DNA of 64,000 bases from Cunninghamia lanceolata (GCA_027924645.1 BSBN01001252.1:423501-487500); one strand, 5' to 3'. Positions 31,691 to 43,372 are shown, numbered from the stretch's first letter. Translations and numbers: made by a program. The notes: a model not told the origin generated them from the letters alone.

Positions 31691-34600
31691 TGCTCATCAG
31701 ATGGTCTGATTCTTCCTCTTGGTGGTGATAAGCATCTAAATCCATAGATTAAAAACTTGTGCAAGTAACTTGCCGACCTCACAAGGAAAAACCCCTCGGC
31801 AAGAAACTTGCTTGAAACTCGCCCATGAGTTCTCAAGAGATCTTGCATTTGTAGGTGATCTCAAGAGATCTTGCATGATCTTTGGCTGATTTGACAAGTG
31901 TTTTGGCAACATTTGAAAAAGTAACAATGTCCTTGTTTGTGTTTTTTATTTTCAGTTTTTTGTTTTGTTTTTCCCTCATATAGGGTTTTACTATTCTGCC
32001 TTTATATTTATTTTTCTGTTGTTTAGCTAGCTGCTAAGGTTTACATTTGATAATCTTTAATTTTTTTTTGGGTTTATGCTAGGTTTTGAAATTAAGCATA
32101 GTTACCAGGAGATGTAGGGCTATCAATACAAGGATGGGGATGGCAATTAAATTAGGGTATGTGATTAAATGAATAAGGAGACAACTATTTTATTTGTAAA
32201 TGTAATCACTAGAAATTGTGGGTATGGGGATGGGCCCATGGTCCATGTTCCTAGAATGGAGTTTCTTGGACACCATGAATAGACAACATGACGTCCAAAA
32301 TAATTCATCAATAAAACCTGCATCTATAAAGGCTTTAAGTGTAAAGTCCCCCAAGAGGGAAGGTATCTTGTGTACCATGTACAACCCTAAAAGTAATTGG
32401 CCATAGTCATATTAAAAATGAAATTCATCATTTATGTTTCTATGGCTCATAGCATTTCACCTTCATCACAATCATGTATTTGAATTATATGTTTTATATT
32501 GGCTGCACTATGCTTGGTTATAATTGAGATAGCAAAGCACTTTCATATTTCTGTTCAAACTTCAATCTACATGATCATTTGAATCTGAAATAATTGCATT
32601 TGGATCATTGCCGTAAGGAGGATAATCAATGGCATGCCAAGCATCAAAGCAAATCAACATGTAGTAGCTATTTGAGTACTCTAGGGGGAGATTTTTTGCA
32701 AACCCACGAAGCTTGAAAGTGCAGACCTTCTAAGCTTGAAAGTTCAAAATCGTGAAGATGTAGAGCCCCAAAATGCAAACACAACCCTAAAATCCATTTC
32801 GAGGAGTTTGAAATTGTGCCCTAGTTGTCGCCCCAATTGTTTGTCAAAGGGTTTGTCACAAAAGGAGTGGAAAAAACAAAATTCACTTCATTTTTTACAC
32901 TTAAACCTTGTCGAGATTTCTGAAAATCACAAGTTTTGACGAGTTTTACTGAAAAACCGACAACGATAGTTTGGAAAACTCGGTGTTGGGTTTTAGTCGT
33001 GATTACTCATTCTGTGTTTTTCTAGGCGAGTATTCATAGGGTTTCTAAACTATGGTCTAAACCAAGAGAACCTCAAATAGATCATGCAAAAATAGTTCTC
33101 TCACAAATAGCAACTAAAACTAGTTGTAGCAAAAAGTAGCACAGGCCAAAATAGTAGTTTGATGTTGAATGGGCCCACGTAGTGATCTGATGTAGCACCT
33201 TCATTTTGACCATGACATATCCTCAAAATAAACTTGAAACCTTGACAATTCATCCTTTGCCTAATGACAACCTCCACATGTTCTCCTTTGGTGAAAGTCA
33301 GATCAATGGCCTTGAAATGCCTTGAATGAAGAGTGAAGGAAATGATAAGACTTTCAGTATCTTATAAAACTATTGTATAACACCCTTTTGATGACTAAAA
33401 ATTCTTGGTAATTGTTGTAAATGAATGCCAAATGATTTGTTGTCATTGAATGCTGTTGAAACACTTGAAAACATGGTGAAAACTCATTAAAAACCTTGAT
33501 GATTTTTCCTTGCATGAACCTTGTCCACTCCTTTAAGTAAAGAACTCCAATGGTCATTTGCATTTGACAAAACTTGGTCTTCCTTTGGAGAGGAGTGCTT
33601 TGATACATAGGAACATCCCTTTTTGTGTTTTAACTTTCAAACTTTGTCTATTCCTTCATGATGTGCACATTTTTGGCCTTCATGACACTTTTTCATGTTT
33701 TGATGTTCACTTCTGCTCTCTTTGTTAAGGCACGGGCCAATACATTAGATAGAGAACTCTTTATATTTTAAACTTAACTTGAGTTGGACATTGAATTGAG
33801 AGCAGGTCACTCTTGGTGTAAATAAGTGTTTTTCTTTTAATTTTCATTTGAATTTGCCCACTTAGTGAAAAGGAGAACTCCCTTACATTAGTTGGGCACT
33901 TTTTCTTTTAATTTTCACTTAAGTTGGACATCTCTTGGAGTTGAGCACACACATGGTCTAGATGGGCATTTTTTCTTTGAAGTTTCATTTGACTTTGCCC
34001 ACTTATTGAAAAGGAGTGCTCCTTAAATTAGGTGGGGACTTTTTTTTTTATGTTGACATTGTTCACCTAGTGAAAAAGGACACCCTTCCGTCATTTAAGT
34101 CACCTTTTGTTCTAACTTCATGTTGACATGGGACAACTTAAGCACTTTTTCACTTAAGTCATTGTTTTCTTTTAATTTCATACTGACAACTTATGAAAAT
34201 GGATTCTTTTTTCACTCAAGTCATTTTTTGGTATAATTTTAATTTGACATTGGACAACTTATGTCTAGAAACATGCTTTTTCACTTAAGTCACCTTTTTC
34301 GCTTGATTTTCACTTAAAAGTGACCATTCAATAGAAAAGAGTGCTCCAATACATTTCTCTTGCACTTTTTCATGACTTAAAACACCAAACATGACCATCC
34401 TTTAGAGATGCACGCTCCACACCATTGGACATCCAAATATCATAACACTAAAAACCTGTCATTCCTTTGTCCAAGTGTGTTCCAATGGTATGAATGATCT
34501 TTATCTTTTTTCACCAATCTTGGGTCACTTAATGCATTGACACACTCTAATGGTCTGAGTGTACTACTTTCATGCCTTACACACACTTTTACCTTTGTTT

Positions 34601-34750
34601 CCTTGTCCAAGTTTCAATCTTCACCTTGCTTAATGCATAGGAAAGCTCCTTTCAATAGCCTTGCAAAAGCATTGACTAGAAATGATGTCAAGGGAGAGAA
34701 GTATTTGGCAATGACTCACAAAAAAAAGGCATAAACAAGGATTTGGATAG
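31691..34750. other. Unassigned decayed repeat DNA
   Basis: No ORF above 90 residues and no recognisable protein. Around 31780-31880 there are 'aactTGCC/aactcgcc'-type words and a 17-bp direct repeat CTCAAGAGATCTTGCAT (31832-31848 and 31860-31876). The stretch 32700-33000 contains scattered GAGTTT/AACTCG words. It is probably an old element too degraded for me to classify. Confidence 0.4.
33760..34340. repeat. Degenerate repeats with CACTTAAGTCA words
   Basis: The words 'ttttcACTTAAGTCA.CTTTTT', 'aattttcatttgac' and 'ggacaactta' recur about every 70-110 bp with heavy divergence. No regular period could be fixed by eye. Confidence 0.55.
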
Positions 34751-34755
34751 ATAGA

Positions 34756-36380
34756 TGTAATGCCCCCAATTTCGAGAGCATCAGAGTTTGGAAGATTAGC
34801 CTATTATCTGACTCTCGTAGGGTAATGGAATTGTTTAGAGGGTCCCGTTTGGTAGTTATTAGGGTGTTTCCTTCTCCGGAGCTCAGTTTGGTTCAAGTTG
34901 GGCCTTCGTTTGATGTTCCTGGACTCAGTTTTACACACTTACTATTTATAGTAAGTCACCATTTCAGGAGAGTCAGTGTTTCTATATATAGCAGGGCACC
35001 TGGATAGGTCTTGATTGCAGTGTCGATCCCTTACTCAATTGGTTTGATCATGTAATGAGGGATTTACTATTTATAGTAAGACCGTGGTTGTAGGGAGGGA
35101 CCCTTGCTATTTTTGGTAAGGTGGTTGGATGCACTGAGGGTACCTTGGTGAACCTCCTTGTTCAGATGGAATTGGAAAATCATAAGTATTTAAGGAGTTA
35201 TTAATTTTTAAAGTGGCCTAAATGATATTTAATTATAAAAAGGTATATTATAAGGTTATAACTTAACCTTATGTAAGTGGGGCCATTTTGACTTTAAAAG
35301 CAATTAATGAGTCTTGGAAAAGGTACGCTCACTTTATGAGTTATATTATAAAGTCTTCAAAAAGCAACCAAAGCAAATTAAATGATATTAATAAAGGTTA
35401 TATTCTCCATGGGAAATCGTGCCCTTCTAAGGAGATATAAAAGCTTTAAAAAAAAAGCAAAGGCATTCATTATGATTATTGTCGTTCATGAGTTTGGCTT
35501 TTGTGGAGAGAAACCAAGGGTTTCAGCTTCTGCAAATCTGATCTTTGGGAGCGTAGCTTCTCATGGATTCGGCTACCTGAGGTTGTGAAATAACTTCTTA
35601 AGGTTGCCTATTAGATTGGTGTCATACAGAGGCCAACATTGTGCAAAATGGTGAAGATTCTATCAAGGGTTTGAAGCATAATTCATTGTGAAGCCGTCCA
35701 ACATCCAAAGGCTGCATTTATTAATTGCTGTCATTCTCTCATTAACCAGGCCGTACACTATCTAGGAGATTCTGGGTGTTGATTGCTAGATTTCTATCAT
35801 TGTTCATCATCTTTCTTGAAGCGTATGAAGGCTGCACTTATATCAGTTTGATCACAGCACACAAGAGGCAGGTTTGAGGTATTTTGAAGGGTGTTTGAGC
35901 AATACATTCTTTGCTGCAAGTGCCGTACCTGACCAGCAGGGTTGTGGGGTTCTTTAGGAACCATTTCATCATTGTTTTGGTCACATTGGAGGCGTCAATA
36001 CTTGGACAAGGTGCTGTTCCGTGCATTGATGCAACTACAGTCCATGTACATCGAATAACCAAGGGTTTTGAAGCACCCAGCACTCTGTATCAAACTATTT
36101 CAGATTTGTATCTTCATTCCAGCAAACTGGGTATGTTAAGATCCTTCATTCTATGGGTTTCTATGATATGGGTATTGCTCTTTTGTGATATATGATGCAT
36201 TTTAATAAATATACATCATCTAGGTATGTTCATTTTATTGTGCTTTTTGAAGAATATATGTACGCATGTGTGTGTGTCAAATGCAAATACATAAAACCCA
36301 GAAAAAGCAATCAGAAAAAGTAGAACAGATATAAGGCAGAAAATTTGTTTGGCTATATTCCACCTGGGTGGGATATTACA
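34756..36380 (+). mobile_element. Solo LTR (family B), 1625 bp
   Basis: TGTAATGCCCCC...GGTGGGATATTACA with the perfect TSD ATAGA (34751-34755 and 36381-36385). It has the U3 inverted repeat TTAGCCT (34796-34802) / AGGGTAA (34819-34825), three CTTACTATTTATAGTAAG-type palindromes (34938-34955, 35063-35080, 35103-35120) and a TATA-like GATATAAAAG near 35432. No credible coding region. Confidence 0.95.
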
Positions 36381-36385
36381 ATAGA

Positions 36386-36590
36386 TGACTCAATATAAAA
36401 AATTTAGTATGGGTATAATGATTTGTGGTTGGGATGCAAGTGTCTTGTGGTGGAATAAGATTTGTTGAATGCTATCTATGGGCTTAGAAAATCCGCATGT
36501 CCTAAAATTGTGTCTCTTCATTGAGGAGATAGGGGTTTGGAGGAAAAATCTTGATGAGATTTTATTTACTTACTGTTATCATGAGTTGAG
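36386..36590 (+). pseudogene. LINE-like fragment upstream of the insertion
   Basis: The last residues before the LTR element (YHEL at about 36575-36590) can be joined in frame to SLFADLLTNMGVD at 44794. That resembles the C-terminal end of the RNase H domain of plant LINE ORF2 (..ANxxADxLAN.G). The rest of the 205 bp is too decayed to confirm. The assignment relies on the joined motif and the adjoining 3' part, so it is tentative. Confidence 0.35.
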
Positions 36591-37365
36591 CTAATGGATA
36601 TTGGACTAAAATTTTAAAGCTCTGATACCACTGAAAGATCCCTAATGGATATTGGACTGAATTCGGATTTCTTGACTGTTGTTCTGATTTTCTGAGTTTG
36701 TTATTTGATGTTTGTGTGAATATGAAATGGATTTGATTGCAATATTCACATACCGAATGAAGAGAAATATACCCAACAAATAAACATTGCAATACCACAC
36801 CAAAATAAACTTTATTTCTCACTAAACATAAGTCTGATTACAATATCAGAGGTCTGATTTCCACTAAATCAGACTGTAATAACACTATTAAACCCAATAC
36901 ATATGAAATAATTGAATACCCAATATGGTAAACACATACCCGGAAGCCAACGCTTAATTTATGGAACATTAAGTTGCTGAAATCTTAATTCCTAGCTAGG
37001 ATTTGACTGGAAATGACTCTTGTTTTGAACAGCCAGCTGGTAAAGGTACTGGAATGAGGATATATGCTGATAAGAAAACCCAATCTGCCATTATACCCTG
37101 ATTATCCACTACCGCAATCACTCCAACAGCAATATCAACCTGAAATGAAGTCCAATGAAGCCCAAATGGAAACCTAGAGTAGATTTCCCTATTTTGTGAA
37201 CTGGGTTTTCGTCCAATCCATTGTCCTCTAAGGGATTTCGTCCTCAGAAGAGCTGCAATCTGCTGAAAACTCTATCCAGAGCCCCAAACTTGCAATTGTG
37301 TTTTTAGAAAATGATAATAGAATACCAAAAGAGAGCCCAATACATTGCTCTATAGCCTCCATCCT

Positions 37366-37545
37366 CCTTAATGGGATGCCCACCTTAATAAAATATTCCC
37401 TCCATAATGGGATGCCCACCTTAATAAAATATTCCACCTCCATAATGGGATGCCCACCTTCTCAAAAAACAATAAAATATTTTTCATAATGGGATGCCCA
37501 CCTTAATAAAATATTCCCTCCATAATGGGATGCCCACCTTGAGGG
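37366..37545. repeat. Minisatellite in the 3' LTR, about 36-bp unit, 5 copies
   Basis: The unit contains 'ATAATGGGATGCCCACCTT' followed by 'aataaaatattcc'. The fourth copy has an expanded spacer. The 5' LTR has four copies (44349-44490). Confidence 0.9.
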
Positions 37546-37569
37546 TCTCTAGGATGGGGACATTTTCAC

Positions 37570-37650
37570 TTCTACTCCTCACTTTTCACTATTCACTTTT
37601 TACTATTCATTTTTCACTATTCTATTACTATTCACTATTCACTATTCACA
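37570..37650. repeat. TTCACTA-type short repeats
   Basis: Runs of TTCACTAT and TTTTCACTA words. The same block is at 44522-44604 in the other LTR. Confidence 0.75.
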
Positions 37651-37843
37651 TTAAGGCAAACTTTTAATATTCTCAATTTAACTCCTGTATTCATCATCTA
37701 ACATCAAACTGAAGGCTCGAAAGACTCCCAGCAAAGCTCCACTACCCTTGGATAGGTCCCCTAACCACTCGCTGACCTACGGGAACTCTGGTAATAGGCC
37801 AACCACTGCTCATCTATGTGCCATCTAGGAAGGGGACATTACA

Positions 37844-37895
37844 ATCCTCCCTTCCCGGGATTGCTTGCCCTCAAGCAATAACAAATCTGCATATT
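37844..37895 (-). pseudogene. Remnant of chromovirus pol C-terminus with polypurine tract
   Basis: On the minus strand, one frame reads YADLLLLEGKQSREGR. This aligns with HPNLQLFEDKQSREGET at the end of the plus-strand chromovirus pol and HPDLQLLEVKQF at 62829. GGGAAGGGAGGA lies directly before the LTR and is the polypurine tract. It shows that the element descends from, or has recombined with, a chromovirus. Confidence 0.8.
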
Positions 37896-37900
37896 GAAAA

Positions 37901-38004
37901 TGTAATATCCCTGATGGATATTGGACTGAAATTTTGAATGCTCTGATACCACTGTAATATCCCTAATGGATATTGGACTGAAATTTTGAATGCTCTGATA
38001 CCAC
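37901..38004 (-). repeat. Tandem primer-site/LTR-end unit, 52 bp, 2 copies
   Basis: Each unit (minus sense) is GTGGTATCAGAGCATTC, AAAATTTCAGTCCAATATCC, then an LTR-like end GGGATATTACA. The repeat lies inside the LTR as defined by the TSD. Confidence 0.85.
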
Positions 38005-39555
38005 TTTAATATCCCTGACGGATATTAGCTAAAAGTCTCAATGCTCTGATTTGATTTTCTGAATCTTGTAATTTTTATCTCTGCACCTTTCAATACAAGC
38101 ATGAAACATACACTAACGAATACAGAGTGATAGCAAACAAATTATAAATCTGTAGTCTTCTCCCTTGTAAGTTGCACCACAGACTTTCATACAAGATGAT
38201 AGCAATGGATGATAGATTAAATCAGAACTTGTTGTTACCAGTCATACTTCAAATCTCTCAATTCATATCAGCAATTCATAGCTCTATGACAGCCATTAAC
38301 AATATTTAACCTGATATTACAAATTAGAAGTATATTTGCAATTTGAACATACCAATTTCAATGAAACAATGGATGACAATAAAACTCAGATATGCTGCTA
38401 TAAAATCAGATTGCAATATCACTTTACATTACATCATTTTCATGGCGAGATAATGGCCAATACTCAAACACAGACTGATGTTATAATAGAGATAAAAGTG
38501 TGCCACAACATACCAAGATTTGATGTCAAATACAATGGAAAAAGAGTAATTAGACTGCTGTATCTATTGGGTCTTCCTGTATGAAGAATATGTAAATTGA
38601 ATGTCCTCCAATGATGATTGTTGTCCTCTAGTTATGTCGCTGGTCACTGTTGAAAATTAGAAATGGAGACATATCAAAAAAACCCTTTAATCATGGCGAA
38701 TGATGTTCCAAACTGACTGCTGGCCTCCAAGTCTAAGTGCTGTTACAAAAATCAGAGAATGAAGATGACTTTCCAACATACCAAATATACCACAAAATGC
38801 CTCCAAACTAAACACAAACGGTACGGATCACTGTAGCAGCGGTACGGAACACTGTAACAATAGTTCAGATCATTGTAGCAGCAGTACGGATCACTGTAGC
38901 AGAGGTACGGAACACTGTAGCAATATGCAACAAATCATTGAATCTCTAAAATCTTCAATTCCAGCCAATGCAACATTCAAACCCTTCTTCAAAGATGCCA
39001 ATTTAACCTTTAAAACCCACAGAAAATGTAGAACAACACTTTGAAGCACAATTGTGAAGCCTAAAGCAACTTCACCTCCATGCTGGTAAGGGAGCATCAC
39101 CAAACCAACAACTACCAAGGGATCATCTCCTCAGTACAGCGAATGCAAGGGAACATCACCTTGTCAATCAGCTGAATACAGTTTGTCAAAAGACACAAAC
39201 CCAAAACTAAAACATACAAATATCTAGACATTTAGACATTTAGACATGACTTCATATGACTCTCAGGCTTGCTTATAAAGCCATTACATTAATTAGGCCT
39301 AGCCTAATTTTATTAAATGAGAGTTTATATGTACACATTAGACCAAAGCATTTTAAATGCTTTTACATGAACTTTATTAAATGCTTGCATTTGTACTTTT
39401 TAAATGCTTGTTCACAACACTTTTTAATAAAGTGTAGTACTACTAACTTAGTAACTTAAATAAAAATATTAATTTTATAAAGTAAATAAAATACTTTACA
39501 AAATTAATTTACAATTAAAACAATTTTAAGTTACTCCAAAATTGGGGACATGACA
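37901..39555 (-). mobile_element. Solo LTR, 1655 bp, with a primer-site repeat at its U5 end
   Basis: Plus-strand reading TGTAATATCCC...GGGGACATGACA, perfect TSD GAAAA (37896-37900 and 39556-39560). The first about 105 bp are two tandem units that each contain the initiator-Met primer site in reverse (CTCTGATACCAC at 37941-37952 and 37993-38004). It is related to the LTR fragment at 1-428. Around 38820-38930 the word GTACGGATCACTGTAGCAG (with variants) is repeated about five times. Confidence 0.9.
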
Positions 39556-39560
39556 GAAAA

Positions 39561-40248
39561 TTATTGCCCAATGACAAGAGTCTCCATCCAATCATAACTC
39601 AAATGGTTCCACATGTCAGCAACACAATATAGATGAACAAATGACAAAAGATGTCATTTCGAAAATGTGTCCATCCTACCAACATACCTGCTGCTCCTCT
39701 CTGATGAAACCAATATCGTACCACAAGCCATGAAACAACTTCGATGAAATCCATGTGAAGTAATGCACCAAGCAAATCAATACTTGGATTCCATACAAAA
39801 ATATAGAACCTGTTGTAAAAGATGAAGAAGAGATATCTCATCCTATCACCATGAAGAATCCATCCATGAAGAATGTTCAGCAAAAAGATGTATAAATGAA
39901 CTGTCACATGTCAATACATCATCAGATGAAGTCTCTCAACATCGCTGATGTAACCCAGGCCAACGATAAGAATGATATCATAGGTGTCACCAAACCAATG
40001 AAAACCAAAGAAATCTAACTCATACTCCATGTCCATCCAAAAGACATACCTCCACACACTCCTAGACAGTTGAATCGTTGATGTCAACCGTGAAAAATCA
40101 GGAAGTGCTATATGATTCCAACTAGGACAACCACTAATCCATAAGGAGTCTATGAATATAAAGTCACCAATCAACAAATAGATCGCTGCCATGTCCTGAG
40201 AAATAGGTGACAAACCCAAGGGTGTAACATAGATGCCATCAACACTCC
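39561..40248 (-). other. Decayed 3' tail of the non-autonomous element
   Basis: Minus-strand open stretches of 113 aa (40252-39911) and 102 aa (39907-39599) are rich in Trp, Phe, Ile and Leu and have no recognisable domain. They could be the eroded continuation of the upstream ORF, but composition suggests untranslated spacer. No RNA gene or promoter seen. Confidence 0.35.
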
Positions 40249-41259
40249 TCAAAGATAACTCATGAGTGGCTGATCCACTATAAATGTCATCAATAAAATC
40301 AACATCTCCATCAACGAAATGATCACATCAACTGCAATTTCAGAACTAGAAGACCTTTGCTTATCATCTTCCATGGAGTGGTGAGTGTCACAAACTTGTT
40401 GAAGATAAAGCTTGGCCTTTTGAGTCCTCATCTTGGCTTGTTTTGCTCTTTCTAACCAACCATCAATCATCTTTTGGGACTGTTTTATATCAGCTGCCCC
40501 AAAGTGTCTAAAATCAGTCGTATAATGAGATGCATCATATAAAATACCATGACCCATGCATGCATCTTTTGTACCAATCAAAGTAGAATCAATATCACTC
40601 ATTTCCCAATGGTTAGAAGCTGCAATATAATTAGAAAGTGAGGATATATCACTGCTACTTAAAATCAGAAAATTAAGGCTAAATCTTTCCCTTTTAACCA
40701 TGCTTCTCAAGTCATCCATGTTAGAGCAAATGAACATACTCTTAGCTGTCCCATCCTTAATCTCATTCTTTAGTGCCTTAAGCACAATATGTTTACCCAT
40801 GTGAGTAAACTCTAATACCATCTTGTTGAAGTCTTGGACAAACCTTCCAAGAGATTTCAACCATTGAGTATCTAACACCACTTCATTCTTCTTAATGTTA
40901 ACCCCCTTCACTACCATATCATGGTGTGGCATAGGGCTGTCATTATGCCTTAGAAAGTCAGACACGTCCTCATACTCAAGTGAGTTACCCTTCACCAATT
41001 TAATTATATCTTCTCCTATGAAAGGATGGTTATCAACAAGAGTTGATCCACAAATTGAATCCTGTGTACAATGTGTCATCAATGCTGTCCTAGGGCTGCC
41101 AAATGAATTATCATGCACATGTGTCCCTATTATCCGGAAGTCTTCAACATAGGTGTCTTTATTATGAATGATCAATGAGTCATCATATTCTGAATTCCCT
41201 GTCTTCCTCTTCAAGTGAAATCCTAATGATTGTGGCTGATTCACAAAGTGTATGTTCAA
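40249..41259 (-). CDS. Frame-shifted continuation of the novel ORF (336 aa)
   Basis: It overlaps the end of the 729-residue ORF by 77 bp in another frame, so one indel probably split a single protein of about 1050 residues. Alternatively it could be a programmed frameshift, as retroelements use. Composition matches the upstream ORF: acidic, Ser/His/Asp-rich. It contains the third copy of the internal module (HGILYDASHYTTDFRHF, then DIKQSQKMIDGWLERAKQA and a helical AKLYLQQV segment), about residues 225-290. It ends in a hydrophobic stretch (VDVIISLMEMLILLMTFIV) that could be a membrane segment or out-of-frame decay. No enzyme motif. Function unknown. Confidence 0.6.
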   Translation of the reverse strand: MNIHFVNQPQSLGFHLKRKTGNSEYDDSLIIHNKDTYVEDFRIIGTHVHDNSFGSPRTALMTHCTQDSICGSTLVDNHPFIGEDIIKLVKGNSLEYEDVSDFLRHNDSPMPHHDMVVKGVNIKKNEVVLDTQWLKSLGRFVQDFNKMVLEFTHMGKHIVLKALKNEIKDGTAKSMFICSNMDDLRSMVKRERFSLNFLILSSSDISSLSNYIAASNHWEMSDIDSTLIGTKDACMGHGILYDASHYTTDFRHFGAADIKQSQKMIDGWLERAKQAKMRTQKAKLYLQQVCDTHHSMEDDKQRSSSSEIAVDVIISLMEMLILLMTFIVDQPLMSYL

Positions 41260-43372
41260 TTTTTCCTTCCATCTTCATTACTTGAATCCTTGAAGCATTT
41301 TCAAACAAAGACAAACCATGATCCTTATGATACAAATCTGGTGTACTAAAATTTTCAGACTTGTACCTCTGTTCTTGCTTCACTAAATCTGCATCTTTGT
41401 CTTGCTTGCTTGCTTCCATGTACTTTTCCTTTGGAAGGAACAAAGATCTCAGGTGTGCTTCCCTCTGTCTTCTTGCTTGCTCCCGTTGTTCACATTTTGC
41501 CTTGACCTCTTGAAGGTGCTGTCTCGCTTGGGTAGCGAGCATCTTGGCCTCATTAGCTCTTCTAGACCATCCATTACACAACCTTTGTGTCCTTTTAACA
41601 TCTTCCATAGTATGGTGAACAAAATCAGGACCTTTGTGGCTTGAATACACAATAGATATGTCATGTGTAACACTCTCAAATTGAGCCCCAACATAGGAAG
41701 ACTCACTAACACTATTACCTTCATGTGAAATGGATGCTACCTCATGATTAGAACTGTTATAGCCTGAATTCTTCCCAAACTTACCACCTTTAGTGCCCAA
41801 ATTATGAGTGCCAATAGTAGAGGGTTCTTCCACCTTCTTCTCACCATGTATGTTAGCTGCCATCTCAAGAATCTCATTCCATTGAGTGAAGTCAACATTA
41901 GGCCTAGACAAGGGTTCTCCATCGAAGTAGTGAGTCGAGTCTACTACTCCCATGAGTGACTGAACTTCAATAAGTGTTGCTTCTTCTCCTTCCATAGGAA
42001 TAGCTTTGATGGATGGAATGTCCAACATATCTTGATCACTTCCCTTCTTATGAACCAAGTCCATCTCAAGGATACCCACCCCATTATTTGATTCCATGCC
42101 AATATCATGTAGAGGGAATGAAACAATATTATCTAATGAACTCATACCTTGATGAACAATAACCTCTGTGGTGGCATGTTCTCCATCCATATGATCATGG
42201 TGAATGTGATTATCCAATGAATCTTCTTCATCACTAAATTTTACAAGGCTGCAAGGTACCTCATTGTATGATTCTTCAATCCTTTTGTCAACTTGTTCAA
42301 CTCCTACATCATTTGCCTTGTCATCTTGTACCCAAGGAGTAGCTGCTCTAAAGGACTGATTTTCTGAATTATGCAAGGAATTATTGGACATACTCAAAAG
42401 AAGACAATGATCAACAATCTCTTTATCTTTTTCTTTTACCAACTTGACAGCCATGTCTCTATCTTTAAGCAATTGCAAGTAGTCATCTCCCTTCATCATT
42501 GAGTAGTCTTGCAATTCTTCCCAAGTCTGATATACAAAATCAGAATTCATATGACTTGAATTCACCACACAAATTCCATTTTTAACACCCAATTTTTTAG
42601 CATCATCTATAGAGAACTCTATGGTACTATCATCCTTATGTGAACTTGTTGCCTCATGGAGTGAAGGAATATGATTGCTGTCATAAAAGTCAGAATACCT
42701 GTCATATTCTTGTACCATGTTTTCAACATCTCTAATAGGCTGATCCATGACTGTAATCTCTTCTATTGTGTGATCAATATGAAGACTCAGCGGTGTACTA
42801 TGTATCTCTTCTTGATCCAAAGTTTTATCTTCCTGTGTAGGTGATGTGACATTATAGGAATCAACTATCACACTAGAAGATGCCTTGAGAACACACAAAG
42901 AATCCATACCATTGCTTTCCAAATCACTAACATGCTCTGTGCTAGCCTCTGATGTAGAAGTCTCAAGTGAAACCTCATGCAAAGATGATGTAGACAAATC
43001 ATTACCCAAAGCTGTCCTAATGTCTTCTTGAGTCAAATCAACATGTCTATCAAATTCATAATATAAATTTTTGCATACTTTATTGGAACTTGAAGACACT
43101 AAATCATTCTCATGAAGAGTTGTATCACCCATATGTGAAGATTCTCTATCCATTCTATGTGTAAACAGCTCATCAACTATAATATGATATTTCTTCCTTG
43201 CTTGTGGCCTTTTACCCTTGCTAGTAGAAGAAGATGATCCTTTAGAACGTCCAAACTTAGAAAATGAATCATCTAAACGCTCCAATGTATGTATGATCTT
43301 GTATTGCGGTTGTTCAAATTCTTTCCACACCTGTTTGTTGCTGAACAACTTTGCCATGATGACCTTTTTCAC
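41183..43372 (-). CDS. Novel 729-residue ORF in the gag position of the non-autonomous element
   Basis: The longest open frame in the window, intact and starting 96 bp after the primer site, where gag should start. ATG 43372 (MKKVIM) or the Met six residues on could be used. Residues about 35-65 are basic (SKGKRPQARKKYH) and could be a nuclear or RNA-binding signal. The rest is strongly acidic and Ser/Asp/Glu/His-rich, probably largely disordered. Two copies of a module are visible: GICVVNSSHMNSDFVYQTWEEL with a charged helix (about residues 270-330), and DISIVYSSHKGPDFVHHTMEDV followed by GWSRRANEAKMLATQARQHL (about 590-660). The third copy is in the downstream frame. No zinc knuckle, capsid homology, protease or polymerase motif. 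I do not recognise the family; a captured host gene or a diverged structural protein are both possible. Confidence 0.75.
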   Translation of the reverse strand: MKKVIMAKLFSNKQVWKEFEQPQYKIIHTLERLDDSFSKFGRSKGSSSSTSKGKRPQARKKYHIIVDELFTHRMDRESSHMGDTTLHENDLVSSSSNKVCKNLYYEFDRHVDLTQEDIRTALGNDLSTSSLHEVSLETSTSEASTEHVSDLESNGMDSLCVLKASSSVIVDSYNVTSPTQEDKTLDQEEIHSTPLSLHIDHTIEEITVMDQPIRDVENMVQEYDRYSDFYDSNHIPSLHEATSSHKDDSTIEFSIDDAKKLGVKNGICVVNSSHMNSDFVYQTWEELQDYSMMKGDDYLQLLKDRDMAVKLVKEKDKEIVDHCLLLSMSNNSLHNSENQSFRAATPWVQDDKANDVGVEQVDKRIEESYNEVPCSLVKFSDEEDSLDNHIHHDHMDGEHATTEVIVHQGMSSLDNIVSFPLHDIGMESNNGVGILEMDLVHKKGSDQDMLDIPSIKAIPMEGEEATLIEVQSLMGVVDSTHYFDGEPLSRPNVDFTQWNEILEMAANIHGEKKVEEPSTIGTHNLGTKGGKFGKNSGYNSSNHEVASISHEGNSVSESSYVGAQFESVTHDISIVYSSHKGPDFVHHTMEDVKRTQRLCNGWSRRANEAKMLATQARQHLQEVKAKCEQREQARRQREAHLRSLFLPKEKYMEASKQDKDADLVKQEQRYKSENFSTPDLYHKDHGLSLFENASRIQVMKMEGKIEHTLCESATIIRISLEEEDREFRI

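Larger units (their letters stand above)
36591..37843 (-). repeat. 3' LTR of the non-autonomous element
   Basis: Starts (minus) TGTAATGTCCCCTTCCTAG at 37843. It is near identical to 43650-44793 over most of its length. It lacks about 70 bp and one 51-bp unit present in the 5' LTR near the U5 end, and its last about 10 bases are missing. It carries GGACGAAAACCC (37214-37203). Confidence 0.9.

Noticed and set aside
31780..33000. hAT-type DNA transposon end suggested by CTCGCC/GAGTT words
   Set aside because: No terminal inverted repeats, 8-bp TSD or transposase segment could be found.
37366..37545. CRISPR-like array of about 36-bp units
   Set aside because: Units abut without unique spacers and occur in both LTRs of one element, so it is a minisatellite.
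41183..43372. Host gene captured between LTRs with introns removed
   Set aside because: Not excluded, but its start 96 bp after the primer site and the pol remnant at the 3' end fit an element-encoded protein better. I recognise no host family.
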